Below are positions 35,501 through 39,886 of a stretch of 39,886 nt of DNA, in pieces; position 1 is the stretch's first letter; the number at the start of each line of letters is the position of its first letter. This DNA comes from Bacillus carboniphilus (GTDB taxonomy: Bacteria; Bacillota; Bacilli; Bacillales; JC228), in NCBI RefSeq assembly GCF_039522365.1, contig NZ_BAAADJ010000052.1:1-39886 (forward strand), written 5' to 3'. Under the pieces are notes generated by a model. That model made no database searches. It had not been told where the DNA came from and saw only the letters and a list, made by a program, of their open reading frames with translations. A program made the translations under genes and the position numbers.

Positions 35501-36922
35501 AAGAGTGTGGATGAGGCAACTAAAGAGTATCGTGCTTCTGAGGAGAAAAAAATTAAGCAGGAAAAGGATCTTGAATTCGCATTTAATAAATTCTATGAAT
35601 CGTTTCCTAATGAAGAGCCCGAAATATTCGTAGAACCCGTAAAAGAAATACAGGAGCAGTTAGTAGTTGAAAGGAAACGTTTAGATGAGCAGCTTGGTTA
35701 TCATGAAGAGGAACAAAAACGGATTAGCAAAGAATATGAATCACTAAGAGATGCATTTCATGAGCTAGACCGATTTGAAGAGGCACATCATTTTAAAGGA
35801 CCATCTGTTATTGCTAGCGTCTTAACTGATGAAGAGATTCAAAACTTTACCTATGAGCGTCTTGCCTTTGTTCAAAATGTGACTGTTCAGTTGAAGCAAG
35901 GGAAAGACAAGGTTTCAAAGGAATATGAAAAAGTAGACAAAGCCAAAGAGTCATTTAAGTCATTCTGTAAAAATAAAATTACAAATGTAAAGATGAGAGA
36001 AATGGCGCGCCAAGGTATTGATCATAAAAAATCATATAAAGAGGTTATTGAATTCCAAACAAATATGCAAAAAAGAATTCAAAACGCGATTAAATATAAT
36101 GAAGAAAGTATAATCAATCATGACAAACAATTAGAACAGTATGTAACCCACATCAATAGTCACCTGCGAACAATTGCTGGGGAGCTTGAGTTAATTCCAA
36201 AGAAGACCAAGGTGAAGATAGAGAACTCATGGAAAGAGATTTTTAAATTTTCTATTCCAGAATGGACAGAAGAAGAAGGGAAAAATCGAATTCGCAAACA
36301 TATTGAATGGATTTTAGAGCAATTAGATTCGGAAAGATTCACCACTGTAGAAGGAAAAGAGGATTATGCCAAGGTTCGAAAGGAAATCGAAACATGGCTT
36401 CATTCCAAGCAGCTCTTACGTGTGGTTATGAACAATGAAATAATGAAAGTGAGTTGTCGCAAAGTAACCAATGATAATCAAGTGACAACTAGATCTTACT
36501 CATGGGAGCAATCCAATGTATGGTCTGGTGGAGAAAAATGGAGTAAAAACATGACATTGTTTCTAGGCATTCTTAATTATGTAGCCGAAAAACAAAAACA
36601 CATCGAAGCGAATATGAAGCGCCACCGTGTTGTCATCATGGATAATCCGTTTGGAAAAGCATCAAGTGACCATGTTCTAAATCCTGTATTCTTTATTGCA
36701 GAACAACTTGGCTTCCAAATTATCGCACTAACCGCACATGCTGAAGGAAAATTCTTACGTGACTACTTCCCTGTCATTTATAGCTGTCGTCTTCGAAAAG
36801 CAGCGGACTCTAACAAACAAATCATGACAAAAGTCAAACAGATCCATCAAGCATACTTTCAGGATCATGAACCACAAGCGCTAGAAAGACTTGGTGAAGT
36901 GGAGCAGTTGGAGTTGTTTTAA
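32519..36922 (+). CDS. jetC: Wadjet protein JetC (SMC-like ATPase)
   Basis: A 1467-aa SMC-like motor. Walker A is LLENGGGKTVFIQ (about residues 37-49). Two long coiled-coil arms cover roughly 230-560 and 780-1240, with a globular hinge region between (about 590-760). The ABC signature is WSGGEKWSKNM (1335-1345). The Walker B segment is VVIMDNPFGKAS, in which D1375 is followed by Asn and not by the usual Glu. This is followed by FQIIALTAHAEG, a switch-like strand. JetC loops DNA by extrusion and hands it to JetD. It is longer than type I JetC (about 1100 aa as I recall). GGAGGAG before the ATG. Intact frame. Confidence 0.9.
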   Translation: MPSISKIRFTNVVYEDGMKRYNDEIFKFDGYNGAILLENGGGKTVFIQTALQAIIPHTSLSDRKIKQTLQLDNYPAHIAIEWILSENPRRYLVTAVSLFLTKDALGSYRYVYPYQAGDRHGIEGIPFVRKESNRPADRGEISDYYQQMSQQFMNAQTFSTIKEFQQHIEEQYHIIANEWESIVKINSTEGGVEAFFDECKQTTQLFDRLLIPTVEGAISGHDQKTFADTFEKHRASFKLYKELKEQIEENKAIEEELDRYVLTYEGLHVQEQAYEQKKQRAKAVLDLILNQQVENKNKLDSIEIKIKDWEVVNRHHLKKKLSVEIQREQDEKEKIQNELNDHSRALHFYNDDLLDANNSFYSLKHAELKHKHKEEQSRIQSLNTQLEMLDEDEEIHEVKDKLDENSQELVGYFLHEMEKSNKRKHELKLEKQPIEEQIQKSRNQLADQSNQLEHTKEKYNSINGEMEKTNQYMTRIKNKILSNPDQESVSDSIKQWEGRLDFLDNQIVQLKNDNKHLTGLINECKEQQETLSNELATKDRDKFQLQGKIDQANSAHEKAKEVLSTLRTQWATLDSIYLKQDSLTKQTHDYILQLNIERDTGLYKERLAHRFIDDYGTQDLFFADPFLEKQVKQWGNQFNLLETGVQFIQSFNVSDRVKQYPLWSITLITTEGEKEHLKRKIKNMDQVLQFPIEVISVEQARAIVQGGKHEPHLITPAYWTENQDITYFQNWKQTMKKRAEEATTARLEIEGRLNDWNRGAEKLLTFLQEYPYKDYQESKESLSELVHRIQELKTKLKDVQTKKDEYEKKHSTQKDRFHSFEQEYYGLQGKMKDAQDYLQLEKEFLDNKKVQEQLTAQIQDYERVIKNINNQISRLEEDKREIEKSEDAENYHYTRLIDDELYHEVKAFHPIYTNKTKSILIKEREELNYALRKLSSTRNEIKIKLEHSYKELNNIANQLEEIVLDHGPIKDEIVFPPNGKERIAYFREKINDLKKSVDEATKEYRASEEKKIKQEKDLEFAFNKFYESFPNEEPEIFVEPVKEIQEQLVVERKRLDEQLGYHEEEQKRISKEYESLRDAFHELDRFEEAHHFKGPSVIASVLTDEEIQNFTYERLAFVQNVTVQLKQGKDKVSKEYEKVDKAKESFKSFCKNKITNVKMREMARQGIDHKKSYKEVIEFQTNMQKRIQNAIKYNEESIINHDKQLEQYVTHINSHLRTIAGELELIPKKTKVKIENSWKEIFKFSIPEWTEEEGKNRIRKHIEWILEQLDSERFTTVEGKEDYAKVRKEIETWLHSKQLLRVVMNNEIMKVSCRKVTNDNQVTTRSYSWEQSNVWSGGEKWSKNMTLFLGILNYVAEKQKHIEANMKRHRVVIMDNPFGKASSDHVLNPVFFIAEQLGFQIIALTAHAEGKFLRDYFPVIYSCRLRKAADSNKQIMTKVKQIHQAYFQDHEPQALERLGEVEQLELF

Positions 36923-37000
36923 TAGAATATATTAAAGAATAGATGATTAGAAGTTAATTATATACTTAACATTTAATTTAGTAGGGGTGTTTACAAAGTT

Positions 37001-37225
37001 ATGGCTCTAATCAATAAAATGGAGAGAATTAGTAGAAATTCAAAAGTACATGCCGAAGTTGAAACTTCATATAATGTAGTGATTAAAAACGGAAAAAAAT
37101 ACGTGCAACTTAATACTTACGGCTCAAGAGAAAGAAAACAAAAAGGGGAAGTAAGCCAGACAATCCAACTCAGTGAAGAAGCAATAAATAAACTACAAGA
37201 AATTATAAAGAATGAAGATTACTGA
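37001..37225 (+). CDS. Small hypothetical protein (74 aa)
   Basis: A 74-aa, charged protein beginning MALINKMERISRNSKVHAEV, with NGKKYVQLNTYGSRERKQKG, and ending with an amphipathic helix. AGGGGTG precedes the ATG. The middle looks like a beta-hairpin. Similar small proteins occur in accessory regions of Bacillaceae, but I know no function. It lies 78 bases after jetC with no terminator between them. Confidence 0.65.
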   Translation: MALINKMERISRNSKVHAEVETSYNVVIKNGKKYVQLNTYGSRERKQKGEVSQTIQLSEEAINKLQEIIKNEDY

Positions 37226-37256
37226 ATTTTGAGTTTAAGAAATTGGAGGATTTATT

Positions 37257-37649
37257 ATGAGTAAGTATGGTCAAGCTGCTATAAGAGCTGTTGAATTAGT
37301 CAATAAGAAAATAGTTGATTCTCCAATTAAAGGATGGGAAATTGCAACTTCCGAATTATTTGGTGAGGGGTCCTGGGGGCAAAAGAAAGGATGTCCAAAA
37401 AATGCTTTTCTTGGTTTATGTGAAGAAGGGTTAGTTGATCAGATTCCTCGTGGAAATTATAACTCCAGAAAGTTATCAAAAAATAAGGATTATGCTATTA
37501 CAGCAGTAAATATTGTTAGAGATCAACCTAACCTCCTTGATGATATTACAGAGCTTTGGAACCAAGTCACAAAAGGTAATGGAATTTCACGTAACTATCA
37601 AATGGATGTAGTGGAAACACTTATAAGAGAAAAGTATATTAAGGTTTGA
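37257..37649 (+). CDS. DUF6979-like protein (130 aa)
   Basis: A 130-aa protein beginning MSKYGQAAIRAVELVNKKIV and containing KKGCPKNAFLGLCEEGLVDQ, IPRGNY and NKDYAITAVNIV. These blocks agree with the DUF6979 family as I remember it. GGAGG before the ATG and a 31-base gap to the previous gene suggest cotranscription. The family is frequent beside restriction or other defence genes. The activity is unknown. Confidence 0.7.
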   Translation: MSKYGQAAIRAVELVNKKIVDSPIKGWEIATSELFGEGSWGQKKGCPKNAFLGLCEEGLVDQIPRGNYNSRKLSKNKDYAITAVNIVRDQPNLLDDITELWNQVTKGNGISRNYQMDVVETLIREKYIKV

Positions 37650-37735
37650 TTAGAGTATTATGTTAGGAAAATAGAAAGACCATTTCTTGTTGCAATCGAA
37701 AACCAAATAAAACGGAAAAACCGTCACTTTGTTTT
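37650..37735. other. Short intergenic stretch
   Basis: Nothing recognised. A short palindromic AACGGAAAAACCGT occurs near 37711-37724. The next symporter relic starts at 37736. Confidence 0.4.
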
Positions 37736-38115
37736 CTAGGTTCAATGATAAACATGAGTGGAACAGCCATCATATAAGGGAGTGCCACCGTATTTATCGC
37801 TCAAGTGTACAACGCGGATCTATCCATCTCTCAAATTCTAATGATTGTGTTAACCTCTGTCTTAGCAAGCATTGGAACAGCAGGTGTGCCTGGAGTTGGA
37901 CTGATTATGCTTGCCATAGTATTTACGCAAGTGAACTTACCGGATGAAGGAATTGCGCTCATTATCGAAATTGACCGCCTGTTAGGTATGAAGCTTTCTG
38001 CGGTTAAAATTACGGGGGATGCGGCTTGTGCGGTTATTGTTGCGGAGAGTGAGAATAATAGGGAAACTAAGTTTAACGAAACGCAAGCTAATTCGAAGGT
38101 AATAGTTTGTAAACA
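37736..38115 (+). pseudogene. Decayed symporter copy C (C-terminal half)
   Basis: It matches the intact symporter from about residue 293 to its end. The segment CGTATTTATCGCTCAAGTGT and the C-terminal GGGGATGCGGCTTGTGCGG correspond closely. The NMDGT motif is changed to NMSGT, a stop (ATATAAG) follows, and the frame shifts soon after. It stands directly after the defence island. Confidence 0.9.
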
Positions 38116-38150
38116 TTGGATTTATTAAAGCCTAAATAAAAATTTAAATC

Positions 38151-38207
38151 AGGTGCCTCACCCCAGAGTAGTGACGTATTTGCATGCCGGGGAACAGGCA
38201 CCTTTTT
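38151..38207 (+). terminator. Terminator-like hairpin (family member)
   Basis: GGTGCCT (38151-38157) pairs with AGGCACC (38195-38201) and TTTTTT follows. It carries the same central motif as the hairpins at 26008 and 29141. Confidence 0.75.
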
Positions 38208-38333
38208 TAATTTAGTCATATCCAGAAAAAAGTATACATCACAAAACTTTATGGATTAATGTGTTTGTAAACCAACTTTTAGGTCTAACCTAATATCCCT
38301 CTTTAATAGTTATTATTAAAGGAGGGACAAGAC

Positions 38334-39869
38334 GTGGACATTCAGCATACAATGATAGATAGATATATCTTAAAAATCGAAAAAATAATCCGTATTGGTA
38401 ATTATACGGAACATTCTTTTAGGCCAATGTTTAAGGAACTAATTGATTCTATAAGCAATGATATTGAAGCAATCAATGAGCCGACTAGAGAGAAATATGG
38501 ATCACCAGATTTTCTAATACTTAAAGAAAGATACCCATTAGGATACATAGAGACAAAGAAGATAGGAGCGAATTTGGAGGATGTTGAAGAGAGTGAACAA
38601 CTTCTTAGATATCGTGAGGGAATTTCTAATTTAATATTAACGAATTATATAGATTTCAGGTGGTATGTTAATGGGAGTTTAAGATTGAAGGGAACGTTAG
38701 CAGATATAGATCTTAAGAAAAATACATTGATTAAAAAGATAAGCAGTAAAGATGTTACACAGGTTTTATCAAATTTTTTAATGGTTAAAAATGAGATCTC
38801 TAATTCAGAGGAACTAGCAAAACAAATGGCCCACTACGCTTTATATATAAAATCAGAGTTACAACTATTTTTGAAGAGCTCAGACAGAAATGTTAGATTT
38901 TTAAAACAACAATTAGACGGTTTTAGACAAATCTTATTAAATGATTTAACAGAAGATGAACTTTCCGATATGTACGCACAAACCATATGTTACGGACTCT
39001 TTGCTGCTCGTTTAGCCTCAAATGATGAAGATATGCTTACCAGGTTTAATGCTTCCTATGCCATACCTCAAACAAACCCATTTCTAAGGAGGTTATTTAA
39101 TGAAATAATTGGTCCAGATTTAAATGAAAAAATTGGGTGGATTGTTGATGACTTAGTAAAATTATTGAATGCAACTAAAATCAACAAAATTCTTTACTCC
39201 ATGGAATCACATCCTGAACATGATCCAATTATCCATTTTTATGAAACCTTTTTATCATATTATGACCAATCAATTAGGAGTTTTAGAGGTGTGTATTTCA
39301 CACCAAAATCAATAGTTTCCTTTATTGTTAGGAGTGTGAACATTATACTAAAGGAAAAATTCAACTTAGATGGCGGTTTAGCAAACTCAAGTTTGATTAA
39401 CTTAAGTGATAATAAGCAATTACATAAAGTTCAAATTCTTGATCCTGCCTCCGGAACGGGAACATTCCTTAATGAAATAATACAAGAAGTATATAAAACA
39501 TTTGAGAACAATAAAGGTTTATGGACTGGATATGTAAAGAATCATTTATTACCAAGATTATATGGGTTTGAAATACTCATGGCACCATACACTGTATCAC
39601 ACATGAAGTTAAGCGTCACATTAAAAGAGTTAGGGTATGATATATCTAGCAATGAAAGATTAAGAGTATATTTAACTAATACTCTAGAAGAGGTTCATGA
39701 AATGGTCGAACAACCATTTTTCTCATATTGGTTATCTGAAGAAGCAAATGCAGCTAGAGAAATTAAACGTGATGTTCCTGTTGTATTTTGCAATAAAAAA
39801 GCGCAGAAAAATGCAATAAAAAATGCAGAGTGTTGCCACCCAATTAAAATCTATTTAATGGGATTTTGA
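38334..39869 (+). CDS. Restriction-modification fusion (nuclease plus N6-adenine methyltransferase), truncated
   Basis: The protein starts at GTG 38334 (GGAGG at 38321-38325). The N-terminal part has PD-(D/E)xK-like SPDFLILKERYPLGYIETKK. RSFRGVYFTPKSIVSFIV is the usual block before the methylase. Motif I is LDPASGTGTFL (D370). The expected NPPY motif does not appear. After KRDVPVVFCN (about residue 486) the sequence changes to KKAQKNAIKNAECC and stops at 39869. This is the type IIG/ISP-like layout, a single polypeptide that both cuts and methylates. It is cut short by unrelated DNA, possibly an inserted element extending past the window. It cannot be a working methylase as it stands. Confidence 0.8.
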   Translation: MDIQHTMIDRYILKIEKIIRIGNYTEHSFRPMFKELIDSISNDIEAINEPTREKYGSPDFLILKERYPLGYIETKKIGANLEDVEESEQLLRYREGISNLILTNYIDFRWYVNGSLRLKGTLADIDLKKNTLIKKISSKDVTQVLSNFLMVKNEISNSEELAKQMAHYALYIKSELQLFLKSSDRNVRFLKQQLDGFRQILLNDLTEDELSDMYAQTICYGLFAARLASNDEDMLTRFNASYAIPQTNPFLRRLFNEIIGPDLNEKIGWIVDDLVKLLNATKINKILYSMESHPEHDPIIHFYETFLSYYDQSIRSFRGVYFTPKSIVSFIVRSVNIILKEKFNLDGGLANSSLINLSDNKQLHKVQILDPASGTGTFLNEIIQEVYKTFENNKGLWTGYVKNHLLPRLYGFEILMAPYTVSHMKLSVTLKELGYDISSNERLRVYLTNTLEEVHEMVEQPFFSYWLSEEANAAREIKRDVPVVFCNKKAQKNAIKNAECCHPIKIYLMGF

Positions 39870-39886
39870 TAAAGCGTTAGTAAGTC

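Noticed and set aside
37729-38128. Two overlapping frames in the symporter relic C
   Set aside because: Both are pieces of the decayed symporter in different frames and not separate genes.

Overview
The window looks like chromosomal DNA of a low-GC Gram-positive of the family Bacillaceae. The grounds are AGGAGG-type ribosome binding sites, frequent GTG/TTG starts, T-box and S-box leaders, a CcpA-type cre site, an RNase J and a sonorensin/heterocycloanthracin cluster. I cannot fix the genus from sequence reading alone.

Left part (1-6.4 kb): the tail and right end of an IS3-family element, then a thiazole/oxazole-modified microcin (TOMM) locus. It has a Cys-rich precursor followed by a terminator, then three tightly packed maturation genes: a ThiF-like maturation protein, a cyclodehydratase C-domain/YcaO fusion, and a two-domain SagB dehydrogenase. 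No exporter, leader protease or immunity gene is visible.

Housekeeping part (6.4-24.9 kb): a HEAT-repeat protein; a serine/threonine symporter behind two tandem T-boxes, both with a probable Thr (ACC) specifier; a two-component system; a SEC-C protein; a MazEF-like pair; a YibQ-type deacetylase; an RNase J; a TetR/SDR divergon; a remnant type I toxin with its antitoxin-like RNA; a frameshifted HAD hydrolase; metIC behind a SAM riboswitch; an RDD membrane protein; and a glutamate/dicarboxylate symporter with a cre site. Two related 21-bp tandem arrays follow terminators at 12.5 and 15.6 kb. A family of GGTGCCTG...CAGGCACC terminator hairpins recurs across the window.

Accessory part (24.9-39.9 kb): small stress-type genes (DUF1801, YjbR, SRPBCC), then three decayed partial copies of the symporter gene at 26.6, 27.3 and 37.7 kb. 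Between the last two copies sits a defence island. It holds a frameshifted TIR-like NADase-type protein with an unrecognised C-terminal domain and a 57-aa overlapping partner, a complete Wadjet SMC system in the order jetD-jetA-jetB-jetC, and two small proteins (one DUF6979-like). The window ends in a nuclease-methyltransferase fusion whose reading frame runs into unrelated sequence just before the expected NPPY motif. The most interesting candidates are the TIR-like/57-aa unit, the Wadjet locus bracketed by symporter relics, the paired 21-bp arrays and the relic type I toxin-antitoxin site.
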